A stretch of DNA of 42,299 bases from Burkholderiales bacterium (GCA_026954015.1 JAIXLP010000008.1:1-42299), one strand, 5' to 3'. Counted from the first letter of the stretch, positions 1-7,880 are shown. The notes: generated from the letters alone by a model not told the origin. Translations and numbers: made by a program.

Positions 1-337
<337 letters not shown>

Positions 338-366
338 GGAAGTCATCCTTTCTCTGTTGCGGTGCA

Positions 367-396
367 ATATTAGCACTCGTTCAGATCGAGTGCCAA
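367..396 (-). promoter_or_regulatory. Sigma-70-type promoter of rpoH
   Basis: Read on the minus strand, a -35 box TTGGCA (391-396) is followed after 18 bases by a -10 box TAATAT (367-372). Transcription would begin near 360, about 23 bases before the rpoH start codon at 337. The two hexamers differ from consensus at one or two positions each, making this one of the strongest promoter matches in the window. Confidence 0.7.
370..396. promoter_or_regulatory. CIRCE-type HrcA operator overlapping the rpoH promoter
   Basis: The plus strand reads TTAGCACTC, nine bases, then GAGTGCCAA. The known CIRCE element is TTAGCACTC-N9-GAGTGCTAA, so 17 of 18 arm bases match and the spacer length is exact. The inverted repeat covers the -35 box and part of the -10 box of the rpoH promoter, the place expected for repression by HrcA. 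What is seen is the element; HrcA binding is inferred from the family. No hrcA gene lies in this window. Confidence 0.85.
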
Positions 397-440
397 GGTT
401 GAAGTTCCGCAGCCGGCCCGGGGCGTGCGAGACTTGCGCC

Positions 441-785
441 ATGCCCGAATCCGCCGTTTTCGAGTCCATCGCCATCGTGCAGACCACCGTGGGCACGCCC
501 GAGGGGGCGCGGCTGCTGGCCCGCCTGGCGCTGGAGCACCGGCTCGCCGCCTGCATCCAGGCCGAGCAGGTCACGTCGCATTACCGGTGGCGGGGGGCGC
601 TGCACGAGGAGGCCGAGTGGCGCCTCACGTGCAAGACGACGCTGGCGGTGGCGCCCGCGCTGGCGGCGCTCCTGCGCGAGCGCCATCCCTACGCGCTGCC
701 CGAAATCGTGGTCGCCACGGTGCAGGCCAGCGCCGGGTACGCGCGCTGGGTGGGCGAGGAGGTTGCGCCGCCGCCTGCCGATTGA
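441..785 (+). CDS. cutA: CutA1 divalent-cation tolerance protein family
   Basis: A 114-residue protein matching the CutA family over its length. It has an early QTTVGTPEGARLLARLALE stretch, then RLAACIQ, the HYRWRG loop, EEAEWRLTCKT and the HPYALPEIV signature. CutA proteins are small trimeric ferredoxin-like-fold proteins linked by genetics to copper and divalent metal tolerance; the biochemical role is still uncertain. The ATG at 441 fits the family length; the frame is open further upstream but would run through the rpoH promoter. It is divergent from rpoH and nearly meets ftsY tail to tail (stop codons 5 bases apart). No clear terminator lies between cutA and ftsY. Confidence 0.9.
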   Translation: MPESAVFESIAIVQTTVGTPEGARLLARLALEHRLAACIQAEQVTSHYRWRGALHEEAEWRLTCKTTLAVAPALAALLRERHPYALPEIVVATVQASAGYARWVGEEVAPPPAD

Positions 786-790
786 CGCGC

Positions 791-1852
791 TCAGGCGAGC
801 AGCGCCTGCGCGAATTCGCGCGCGCTGAAGGTTTGCAGGTCTTCCACCTTTTCGCCGACGCCGATGAAATAGACCGGCACCGGGCGCTCCTGCGCGATGG
901 CGGCGAGCACGCCGCCCTTGGCGGTGCCGTCGAGCTTGGTGACGATGAGGCCGGTGAGCTCGAGCGCGTCGTCGAAGGCCTTGACCTGCGCGAGCGCGTT
1001 CTGGCCGGTGTTGCCGTCGATCACCAGCAGCACCTCGTGCGGGGCGCCGGCGTCGGCCTTGGTGATCACGCGGCGGATTTTCTGCAGCTCCTGCATCAGG
1101 TGCAGCTGCGTGGGCAAGCGCCCGGCGGTATCGACCAGCACCACGTCCTTGCCGCGCGCGCGCCCGGCGCTCACGGCGTCGAAACTGACAGCGGCGGGGT
1201 CGCCCCCTTCCTGGCTCACGATTTCCACGGTGTTGCGCGTGGCCCAGACGCCGAGCTGCTCGCGCGCGGCGGCGCGGAAGGTGTCGGCGGCGGCCAGCAG
1301 CACGCTTTCGCCGTGATCCGCGAGGTGCCTGGTGAGCTTGCCGATGGAGGTGGTCTTGCCCGCGCCGTTCACGCCCGCCATCATGATGACGGTGGGCTGG
1401 TGCGCGCCGATGGTGAGCGGCTTTTCAAGCGGCGCCAGCAGTTCGGTGAGCGCGTCGGCGAGCAGCGCCTTGACGGCGGCGGGGTCGGTGGCCTTGGCGT
1501 CCTTCACGCGGCGCTTGAGGTCGGCGAGCAGGTGCTGCGTTGCCTTCACGCCGGTGTCGGCCATCAGGAGCGCGCCTTCCAGCTCTTCGTAGAGCGCATC
1601 GTCGATGCGCGTGCCGGTGAAGACGCTGGTGATGCTGCCGCCCGTCTTGCGCAGGCCGGCCGAGAGGCGGGCGAGCCAGCCTTTGCGTTCGGGTGCGGCA
1701 GCCTCGGCCGCAGCGTCGGGTGCGGGTGAGGGTGAGGGCAGGGGGGCAGGTGCGGGAGAGCTGGCGGGTGCCCCAGCCACGTGGGTGGCCGGGGCCTCGG
1801 CTGCGGGTGGCGCTTCAGCCGGGGCGGTCTTTTTTCGGAAAAAGCTGAACAT
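791..1852 (-). CDS. ftsY: Signal recognition particle receptor FtsY
   Basis: A 353-residue SRP-type GTPase that docks ribosome-SRP complexes at the inner membrane for co-translational insertion. After a short basic start (MFSFFRKK), residues 11-55 are an alanine/proline-rich linker, shorter than the long acidic A domain of E. coli FtsY. The NG domain follows: N helices from about 56-140, G1 P-loop GVNGAGKTTSIGKL at 160-173, DTAGR at 241-245, and the G4 motif TKLDG at 305-309 followed by TAKGG. It is transcribed divergently from the M16 peptidase gene with only 29 bases between start codons. FtsY beside M16 genes and rsmD is a usual betaproteobacterial order. Confidence 0.97.
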   Translation of the reverse strand: MFSFFRKKTAPAEAPPAAEAPATHVAGAPASSPAPAPLPSPSPAPDAAAEAAAPERKGWLARLSAGLRKTGGSITSVFTGTRIDDALYEELEGALLMADTGVKATQHLLADLKRRVKDAKATDPAAVKALLADALTELLAPLEKPLTIGAHQPTVIMMAGVNGAGKTTSIGKLTRHLADHGESVLLAAADTFRAAAREQLGVWATRNTVEIVSQEGGDPAAVSFDAVSAGRARGKDVVLVDTAGRLPTQLHLMQELQKIRRVITKADAGAPHEVLLVIDGNTGQNALAQVKAFDDALELTGLIVTKLDGTAKGGVLAAIAQERPVPVYFIGVGEKVEDLQTFSAREFAQALLA

Positions 1853-1863
1853 TGCGGGGTTTC

Positions 1864-1882
1864 TAGAATCGCAGCCATTCTA
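1864..1882. promoter_or_regulatory. Mirror-image -10 boxes of the ftsY / M16 divergent pair
   Basis: TAGAAT is present on the plus strand at 1864-1869 and on the minus strand at 1877-1882, forming an inverted repeat with a 7-base centre. Each would place a start site inside the opposing promoter: about 1876 for the peptidase (ATG at 1882, near-leaderless) and about 1870 for ftsY (ATG at 1852). No good -35 hexamers were found, so this is a tentative call. Confidence 0.35.
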
Positions 1883-3324
1883 TGAAACACATCCTCCTTG
1901 CTTGCGGTGTGCTCGCGTGCTGTGGCGCGCTGGCGCAAACGCCCGCCCCCAGCGCGCCTGTCGGCGCCAGCGCCCCTCTCGTCACGACGGCCTCCGGCGC
2001 GCAGGAATTTCGCCTGGCCAACGGCATGCAGCTCATCGTGCAGCCCGATCATCGCGCGCCCACCGCCATCCAGATGCTCTGGGTGCGCGTGGGCAGCATG
2101 GACGAGGTGAACGGCACGACCGGCGTGGCGCATGCGCTGGAGCACATGATGTTCAAGGGCTCGGCCAAGCTCGCGCCGGGCGAGTTCTCGCGCCGCGTGG
2201 CGCAGCTGGGCGGGCAGGAGAACGCCTTCACCACGCGCGACTACACCGGCTACTACCAGCAGATCCCGGCCGGCCGCCTCAAGGACGTGATGGAGCTCGA
2301 AGCCGACCGCTTCGCACACAACCAGTGGCCGGATGAGGAATTTCGCAAGGAAATCGAGGTGGTCAAGGAAGAGCGGCGCATGCGCACCGAAGACCAGCCG
2401 CGCGCGGCGCTCATGGAGCAGCTCAACGCGGCCGTCTTCACCGCTTCGCCCTATCACCACCCGGTGGTCGGCTGGATGAGCGATCTGGACAGTCTCAAGC
2501 CCGACGACGTGCGCGCGTTCCACCGCACCTGGTACACGCCGACCAATGCGGCGCTCGTCGTGGCCGGCGACGTGGACCCGCAGCAGGTGCGCGCCTGGGC
2601 CGAGCAGATCTACGGCCAGCTCCCGGTGCATGCGCTGCCCGAGCGCAAGCCGCAGATCGAGCCCGAGCAGAAGGGCCTGCGGCGCATCGAATTCAAGGCC
2701 CCGGCCGAGCAGGCCTACGTGGCTCTGGCGTTTCGCGTGCCCGCGATGAAAAAGCTGCAGGACATGGCGTCCGCGGACAAGGATGCGCTCTCGCTGCTTG
2801 TGCTCTCGGCCGTGCTCAGCGGCTACGACGGCGCGCGGCTCGACCGTGCGCTCACGCAGGGGCCGGGCCGCGTGGCCGACAGCGCCAGCGCCTACGCCTC
2901 GATCTTCGGGCGCGGTCCGGCGCTCTTCATGCTCACCGGCGTGCCCACCCAGGGCAAGAGCGCGGCGGATGTGGAGGCTGCGCTGCGCGCCGAGGTGGCG
3001 CGTGTGGCCAAGGACGGCGTGAGCCCCGCCGAGCTGGCCCGCGTGAAGGCGCAGTGGGCCGCGTCGACCATCTACGCACGCGATTCGCTGCAGGGCCAGG
3101 CGAGCGACCTGGGCAGCAACTGGGTGCAGGACCTGCCGCTGGATGCGGACGACCGGCTGCTGGCGCTGCTCAAGGACGTGACGAGCGCGGACGTGCAATC
3201 GGTGGCCGCGCGCTACTTCGGAGACGATCAGCTCACCGTGGGCACGCTGCTGCCCCAGCCGCTGGCCGCGGGCGCCAAGCCGCGCGAGAGTGCGGCAAGC
3301 GGCGCGGACGGGGCCTTGCGGTAA
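1882..3324 (+). CDS. M16 family zinc metallopeptidase, catalytic subunit (periplasmic)
   Basis: A 480-residue pitrilysin/M16-family protein. An N-terminal hydrophobic segment ending ALAQ (about residues 3-19) looks like a Sec signal peptide, so it should act in the periplasm. The inverted zinc motif HALEH is present (H84, E87, H88), with the downstream glutamate-rich helix EVVKEERRMR supplying the third ligand. The RxxxG/R-Y half-site of a complete M16 dimer is not in this chain but in the next one. It is 12 bases upstream of that partner gene, and the two form the usual heterodimeric catalytic/non-catalytic pair. Physiological substrates are unknown; peptides in the periplasm are likely. Start ATG at 1882 is the first in frame. 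Confidence 0.93.
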   Translation: MKHILLACGVLACCGALAQTPAPSAPVGASAPLVTTASGAQEFRLANGMQLIVQPDHRAPTAIQMLWVRVGSMDEVNGTTGVAHALEHMMFKGSAKLAPGEFSRRVAQLGGQENAFTTRDYTGYYQQIPAGRLKDVMELEADRFAHNQWPDEEFRKEIEVVKEERRMRTEDQPRAALMEQLNAAVFTASPYHHPVVGWMSDLDSLKPDDVRAFHRTWYTPTNAALVVAGDVDPQQVRAWAEQIYGQLPVHALPERKPQIEPEQKGLRRIEFKAPAEQAYVALAFRVPAMKKLQDMASADKDALSLLVLSAVLSGYDGARLDRALTQGPGRVADSASAYASIFGRGPALFMLTGVPTQGKSAADVEAALRAEVARVAKDGVSPAELARVKAQWAASTIYARDSLQGQASDLGSNWVQDLPLDADDRLLALLKDVTSADVQSVAARYFGDDQLTVGTLLPQPLAAGAKPRESAASGADGALR

Positions 3325-3336
3325 ACGGAGCAGATC

Positions 3337-4704
3337 ATGTTCAAATTTCTTAAAAAGATAGCTGTCAGCGCTCTGTTGACGGGCGCTGCAGGCATTTTTT
3401 ATGCTCAAAGCGCGTTTGCGCTGCTGCCGATCGAGCATTGGACGCAGGACGGCGGCGCGCAGGTCTGGCTGGTGCAAAGCCCGGCGATACCCATGGTGGA
3501 CGTGCAGGTGGACTTCGACGCCGGCAGCCGCCGCGACCCGGCGGCGCAGGCGGGCCTGGCCAGCAGCGCGGCGCTGATGAGCGCCAAGGGGGTGCGCGCC
3601 GATGGCCAGAACCCCGCGCTCGATGAGAACCAGCTCGGCGAAGCCTGGGCCGACCTGGGCGCCAGCCTGGACGCGGGCGCCGGGCGTGATGCGCTGAGCT
3701 TCTCGCTGCGTTCGCTCACGCAGGCCGATCTGCTGGGCCGCGCGGTGCAACTGGCCGCGCGCCAGATCGGCGAGCCCAGCTACCCCGAGGACGTCTGGCA
3801 GCGCGAACGCGCGCGCTGGCAGGCCGCCATTGCCGAGGCCGACACCAAGCCCGGCACCGTCGCGGGCAAGGCCTTTGCCAAGGCCGTGTATGGCAGCAAC
3901 CCCTACGGCCAGCAGGTGACGGCGCAGACGCTGGACGCGATCGGCGTGGCCGACCTCAAGGCCTACCACGCGCGCTACCTGCAGCGCTGCCGCGCGCGCG
4001 TGGCCATCGTCGGTGCGGTGGACCGGGCGCAGGCGCAGAGCCTCGTCGATGGCCTGCTCGCGCGCCTGCCCGCGAGCGATGCGAACGGCTGCGCCGCGTT
4101 GGCAGGCATGCCCGCGATGCAGCCGCTCGCGCAGGCGCGGGAGATCGACATCCCCTTCACCTCCGCGCAGACGCACGTGCTCATCGGCCAGCCGGGCTTC
4201 GTGCGCTCCGACCCGGACTTCCTCGCGCTGCTCGTGGGCGACCACATCCTCGGCGGCGGGGGCTTCACCTCGCGCCTCATGGAGCAGGTGCGCGAAAAGC
4301 GCGGCCTGTCCTACAGCGTGTTCAGCGAATTCACGCCGGGCCTGAGCGCCGGCGCCTTCATCGCCGGCCTGCAGACGCGCCCCGACCAGGCCGCCGAAGC
4401 GGTGCAGGTCACGCGCCAGGTGATCGCGGACTTCGTGCAAGACGGCCCCACCGAGGCCGAGCTGCGCGCCGCCAAGGACAACCTGATCGGCGGCTTCGCG
4501 CTGCGCATCGACAGCAACCGCAAGCTGCTCGCCAACGTGGTCAACATCGCGCGCAACGGCCTGCCGCTCGACTACCTGGAGCACTGGACGGACCGCGTCG
4601 AGGCGCTCACCGTCGCCGACGTGAAGGCGGCGATGGCGCGCAAGCTCCAGCCCGATCGCATGGTGACGGTGGTGGTCGGCGCCACGCCCGCAGCCAAGCC
4701 GTGA
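3337..4704 (+). CDS. M16 family peptidase-like partner lacking the zinc motif
   Basis: A 455-residue M16-fold protein. The region where HxxEH would lie reads GLASSAALM, so it cannot bind the catalytic zinc. It does carry the substrate-binding C-terminal signature GGGGFTSRLMEQVREKRGLS followed by YSVFS, as expected for the non-catalytic half of the pair. Residues 1-28 form a textbook signal peptide: basic MFKFLKK, hydrophobic IAVSALLTGAAGIF, then AQSAFA before the cleavage point. Oddly, the DNA for this peptide (3351-3410) is a copy of the dispersed palindromic repeat found elsewhere in the window, and it is AT-rich next to the GC-rich body. Its stop overlaps the GTG start of rsmD (GTGA). Confidence 0.92.
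   Translation: MFKFLKKIAVSALLTGAAGIFYAQSAFALLPIEHWTQDGGAQVWLVQSPAIPMVDVQVDFDAGSRRDPAAQAGLASSAALMSAKGVRADGQNPALDENQLGEAWADLGASLDAGAGRDALSFSLRSLTQADLLGRAVQLAARQIGEPSYPEDVWQRERARWQAAIAEADTKPGTVAGKAFAKAVYGSNPYGQQVTAQTLDAIGVADLKAYHARYLQRCRARVAIVGAVDRAQAQSLVDGLLARLPASDANGCAALAGMPAMQPLAQAREIDIPFTSAQTHVLIGQPGFVRSDPDFLALLVGDHILGGGGFTSRLMEQVREKRGLSYSVFSEFTPGLSAGAFIAGLQTRPDQAAEAVQVTRQVIADFVQDGPTEAELRAAKDNLIGGFALRIDSNRKLLANVVNIARNGLPLDYLEHWTDRVEALTVADVKAAMARKLQPDRMVTVVVGATPAAKP
3351..3410 (+). repeat. Dispersed palindromic repeat, copy A (inside a signal-peptide coding region)
   Basis: Runs AAAAAGATAGCTGTCAGCGC, a short loop, then GGGCGCTGCAGGCA, TTTTTT and ATGCTCAAA. It shares the GATAGCTG left arm, the CAGCGC/GCGCTG stem (3366-3371 with 3383-3388) and the TTTT..GCTCAAA right end with copies at 5284, 5883, 16899, 37243 and 40294. 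It encodes about residues 5-25 of the second M16 protein. Confidence 0.75.
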
Positions 4705-5285
4705 AGCCGGCGGCGCATGCGCGCGCGCCCGGCGAGGTGCGCATCATCGGCGGCCAGTGGAAGCGCACCCGGCTGCCCGTGCTGGACCGCCCAGGCCTGC
4801 GCCCCACGCCCGATCGCGTGCGCGAGACGCTGTTCAACTGGCTCGGGCAGGATCTCACCGGCTGGCGCTGCATGGACGTGTTCGCGGGCACCGGCGCGCT
4901 GGGGCTGGAGGCGGCCTCGCGCGGCGCGGCCGAGGTGCTGCTCGTCGAGCACGATGGCGCGCTGGTGCAGCAGATCACGCGCTTGGCCGAGCGCCTGCAG
5001 GCCAGCGGGGTCACGGCGCGCCGTGGTGATGGCGTGGCGCGGCTTGCGCAGCAGGCCGGCACGGGCCTGGACCTCGTGCTGCTCGATCCGCCGTTCGATG
5101 CGCAGGCGCTGTTCACCCCCGCGCTGCAGGCGGCGGCGCGGGCTGTGGCGCCGCGGGGCTACGTCTACCTGGAAGCGCCCGCGCGATGGAGCGACGAGGC
5201 GCTGGCGCCGCTGGGCCTTGCGCTGGCGCGCTACCTGAAGGCGGGCGTATCGCATGCGCACCTGCTGCGTCGCGCTGACTCCTGA
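4701..5285 (+). CDS. rsmD: 16S rRNA (guanine(966)-N2)-methyltransferase RsmD
   Basis: A 194-residue class I SAM-dependent methyltransferase. RsmD modifies G966 of 16S rRNA during small-subunit assembly. Visible motifs are RIIGGQWKRTRLPV near the start, PTPDRVRETLFNWL at 35-48, SAM motif I DVFAGTGALGLEA at 59-71, and the catalytic motif IV LLDPPF at 127-132, which is the N6/N2-adenine/guanine-type (D/N)PPF. The start is a GTG at 4701 overlapping the stop of the preceding M16 gene, implying translational coupling; no alternative in-frame ATG precedes the conserved RIIGG. The stop codon abuts repeat copy B, and coaD follows. Confidence 0.95.
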   Translation: MKPAAHARAPGEVRIIGGQWKRTRLPVLDRPGLRPTPDRVRETLFNWLGQDLTGWRCMDVFAGTGALGLEAASRGAAEVLLVEHDGALVQQITRLAERLQASGVTARRGDGVARLAQQAGTGLDLVLLDPPFDAQALFTPALQAAARAVAPRGYVYLEAPARWSDEALAPLGLALARYLKAGVSHAHLLRRADS

Positions 5286-5336
5286 AAACAGAGCTGCCCG
5301 CGCTTGCCAGCCAAGCGCTGGAGCGACATTTGGCTG
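5284..5336 (+). repeat. Dispersed palindromic repeat, copy B (rsmD-coaD gap)
   Basis: Begins within the rsmD stop codon and reads GAAAACAGAGCTGCCC, then the inverted repeat GCGCTTG-ccagc-CAAGCGC, then TGGAGCGACATTTGGCT. The stem lies at about 5300-5318. It shares order and spacing of left arm, stem and TTT-rich right arm with the other copies. It lies immediately upstream of the coaD -10 region. Confidence 0.75.
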
Positions 5337-5382
5337 TGGATACGCTGCATAATCGGCGCACATGCAGCTACAGGAGCGCGCC

Positions 5383-5871
5383 GTGTCGCAGATCACCGCC
5401 GTCTTTCCCGGAACGTTCGACCCGATCACGCTCGGGCACGAGGACATGCTGCGCCGCGCCTGCGCGCTCTTCGGCACGGTGATCGTGGCCGTCGCGGTGG
5501 CGCACCACAAGAAGACGCTGTTCACGCTCGACGAGCGACTGCAGATCGCGCGCGACGCGCTGGCCGACCTGTCGAACGTGACGGTGGAGCCGTTCGACGG
5601 GCTCGTGACCGAATTCGCCGTGGCGCGCGGCGCGCGGGTGATGGTGCGCGGCCTGCGCTCGGGCACCGATTTCGACTACGAATTCCAGCTCGCGGGCATG
5701 AACCGCCACTTGCGCCCCGAGGTGGACACGGTCTTTCTCACGCCCGATGCGCGCTGGCAGAGCATCAGCAGCACGCTGGTGCGCGAGATCGCGACGCTGG
5801 GCGGGCGCGTCGACGGGCTGGTCGGCAAGGCCGTGCTGCCGCGACTGATCGCGAAAGTCGGGCGCGCGTAG
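5383..5871 (+). CDS. coaD: Phosphopantetheine adenylyltransferase (PPAT)
   Basis: A 162-residue nucleotidyltransferase that adenylates 4'-phosphopantetheine, the penultimate step of coenzyme A synthesis, in the cytosol. Near the start it has AVFPGTFDPITLGH, where TxGH (16-19) is the nucleotide-binding motif. Further on are RGLRSGTDFDYEFQLAGMNR and the C-terminal ISSTLVREI motif. I chose the GTG at 5383: AGGAG (5372-5376) sits 6 bases before it, and the resulting length agrees with the usual 159-165 residues. The ATG at 5362 lies before that ribosome site. A CATAAT -10-like box at 5348-5353 would start transcription near 5360. Confidence 0.95.
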   Translation: MSQITAVFPGTFDPITLGHEDMLRRACALFGTVIVAVAVAHHKKTLFTLDERLQIARDALADLSNVTVEPFDGLVTEFAVARGARVMVRGLRSGTDFDYEFQLAGMNRHLRPEVDTVFLTPDARWQSISSTLVREIATLGGRVDGLVGKAVLPRLIAKVGRA

Positions 5872-5882
5872 CAGTCACCCAT

Positions 5883-5940
5883 GTTTTGATAGCTGTTACC
5901 GCCCTGTGGATAAGGGCTGGAGCCGCTTTTTGCCTCAAGA
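5883..5940 (+). repeat. Dispersed palindromic repeat, copy C (coaD / glutamate-synthase-like 3' ends)
   Basis: Reads TTTTGATAGCTGTTACC, the stem GCCCT-gtggata-AGGGC (5901-5917), then TGGAGCCGCTTTTTGCCTC and AAGA. It lies between two convergent genes. Its right end contains the stop codon (5935-5937) and last serine codon of the minus-strand gene, so the insertion set the C-terminus of that protein. Confidence 0.75.
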
Positions 5941-7815
5941 ACGGACTTCGCCCGATGCGGTCCACTCCTCGGGCACCTGCGATGCGCTGGCCCCGGCGTG
6001 CACGTTGCGGGCCTGCTCCGGCACGATGGCGCTGACCGCGGCCGGAGGGGTGGGGCGCCGGCGTGTGAGCTCCTCGGCGATCTGCACCGCGGACGCCGGA
6101 CGCCCGGCTACCGTGGGCCTGAGGATGTCCGGGTTGTCGTGCAGCTCCTGCTCGGTCGGCACGTGCGGCGCGAAGCTGTGCGCGTCGGCCAGCGGCCAGT
6201 ACATGCGGTAGACGTTGTGCTGGTGCGGCAGGTCGTCGAGGATGGCGCGCCGCTCTATCGTCGGCATGAGCGCCGAGAGCAGGCGGATGCGCGCGCTGTC
6301 GATGCGCCGCACGATGTGGTGCGTGGAGAGCTGGTCGGGGTGCATCAGGCCCGCGGCCTGCAGCAGCTCCTTGAGCGCGTGCAGCGTGTTGGCGTGGTAT
6401 TGGGCCACGCGCGGCGCCTTGTCCGAGACCACCAGCGCCTTCTCGCGCACCGGATCCTGCGTGGTGATGCCCGTGGGGCAGAAGCCCGTGTGGCAGACCT
6501 GCGCCTGGATGCAGCCCAGCGCCATCATGAAGCCGCGCCCAGAATTGCACCAGTCCGCGCCCAGCGCGAACATGCGCGCCAGGTCGAACGAGGTGATGAC
6601 CTTGCCCGCCGCGCCGATCTTGATGCGCTCGCGCAGGCCCGTGCCGACCAGCGTGTTGTGCACCAGGTGCAGGCCTTCCTGCACCGGCGCGCCCATGTGG
6701 TCGGCGAACTCGATCGGCGCGGCGCCCGTGCCGCCCTCGGCGCCATCGACGACGATGTAGTCGGGCGTGATGTCGGTCTCCAGCATCGCCTTGACGATGC
6801 CGAACCACTCCCAGATGTGGCCTATGCACAGCTTGAAGCCCACGGGCTTGCCGCCCGAGAGCTCGCGCAGGCGGGCGATGAACTGCATCATTTCCACCGG
6901 CGTGGAAAACGCGCTGTGCGACGAGGGCGAGACGCAGTCCTCGCCCACGGGCACGCCGCGCGCGGCGGCGATCTCGGCCGTCACCTTGGCGCCCGGCAGG
7001 ATGCCGCCGTGTCCCGGCTTGGCACCCTGGCTGAGCTTGATCTCGATCATCTTCACCTGCGGGTTCCCGGCCTGCTCGGCGAAGCGCTCGGGATTGAAGG
7101 TGCCGTCGGGATTTCGGCAGCCAAAGTAGCCCGAGCCTATCTCCCAGATCAGGTCGCCGCCATTCTGGCGGTGGTAGCGGCTGATGCCGCCTTCGCCCGT
7201 GTCGTGCGCGAAGCCGCCCATCTTCGCGCCCTGGTTGAGCGCCAGGATGGCGTTGGCCGAGAGCGCGCCAAAGCTCATCGCCGAGATGTTGAACACGCTC
7301 GCGTTGTAGGGCTGCGTGCAGGGCGAGACCCCTGCGCGCGTGCTGCCTGGCTGCCCGCCGATCCAGATGCGGAAGTCGTGCGAGGGGATTACCGTCGTGT
7401 GCAGCGAGTGGTTGATCCACTCGTAGCCCTTGGCCCCCACGTCCAGCTTGGTGCCGAAGGGTCGCACATCGGGCACGCCCTTGGAGCGCTGGTACACCAC
7501 GGTGCGCTGCGCGCGCGTGAAGGGTTCGCCCTTTTCGATGTCACCCTCGATGAAGTACTGGCGGATCTCGGGGCGGATGAACTCCAGGAAGAAGCGCATG
7601 TGCCCGAGGATGGGGTAGTTGCGCAGCACCGCGTGGCGCGTCTGGCGCAGGTCGTACAACCCCACGAGGATCAGCGCGCAGGCCACGAGGAAAAGCGTCA
7701 GCGGCCAGGCCCCCGGGCGCACCGCCATCCACGGCAGGCTCACGACGGCGGCAATCACGCACAGCGCGAAGGTGGTGTAGCGCACGTGGGTGGCGACAAA
7801 TTGGGGGTGGGACAT
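5935..7815 (-). CDS. FMN-binding glutamate synthase family protein, membrane-anchored
   Basis: A 626-residue protein with two predicted transmembrane helices near the N-terminus (about 14-30 and 33-50) and then the FMN/glutamate-synthase alpha-beta barrel. Visible family features are NISAMSFGALSANAILALN, DTGEGGISRYH, IKLSQGAKPGHGGILPG, DGAEGGTGAAP, and a cysteine cluster C-x5-CHTGFCPTG like the 3Fe-4S site of GltB. There is no amidotransferase domain, so it is not a classical glutamate synthase and the substrate is unknown; an electron-transfer role at the membrane is possible. It ends inside repeat copy C. The start at 7815 precedes the hydrophobic segment; no strong ribosome site is visible. 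It is 65 bases downstream of the MoeB-like gene on the same strand. Confidence 0.85.
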   Translation of the reverse strand: MSHPQFVATHVRYTTFALCVIAAVVSLPWMAVRPGAWPLTLFLVACALILVGLYDLRQTRHAVLRNYPILGHMRFFLEFIRPEIRQYFIEGDIEKGEPFTRAQRTVVYQRSKGVPDVRPFGTKLDVGAKGYEWINHSLHTTVIPSHDFRIWIGGQPGSTRAGVSPCTQPYNASVFNISAMSFGALSANAILALNQGAKMGGFAHDTGEGGISRYHRQNGGDLIWEIGSGYFGCRNPDGTFNPERFAEQAGNPQVKMIEIKLSQGAKPGHGGILPGAKVTAEIAAARGVPVGEDCVSPSSHSAFSTPVEMMQFIARLRELSGGKPVGFKLCIGHIWEWFGIVKAMLETDITPDYIVVDGAEGGTGAAPIEFADHMGAPVQEGLHLVHNTLVGTGLRERIKIGAAGKVITSFDLARMFALGADWCNSGRGFMMALGCIQAQVCHTGFCPTGITTQDPVREKALVVSDKAPRVAQYHANTLHALKELLQAAGLMHPDQLSTHHIVRRIDSARIRLLSALMPTIERRAILDDLPHQHNVYRMYWPLADAHSFAPHVPTEQELHDNPDILRPTVAGRPASAVQIAEELTRRRPTPPAAVSAIVPEQARNVHAGASASQVPEEWTASGEVRS

Positions 7816-7880
7816 GGGGCCAGGCTCCGGTAGGTAACTGCCAATCTTAGCCAGCGCGCCGCGCGCGCGGCATCGGGTTT

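Noticed and set aside
338-346. Upstream ATG of rpoH at 346
   Set aside because: It abuts the AAAGG ribosome site with no spacing; the ATG at 337 is spaced 9 bases.
1681-1830. Repetitive-looking GCGGGTG/CAGGGG-rich tract near the ftsY 5' end
   Set aside because: It encodes the A/P-rich linker of FtsY; the repetition follows from the amino-acid composition and is not an independent repeat.
1564-4584. A very long open frame (about 1000 codons) on the minus strand opposite the M16 genes
   Set aside because: It runs antisense through two well-recognised M16 proteins, is rich in R, A, H and L with no family likeness, and is the expected by-product of GC-rich codon bias.
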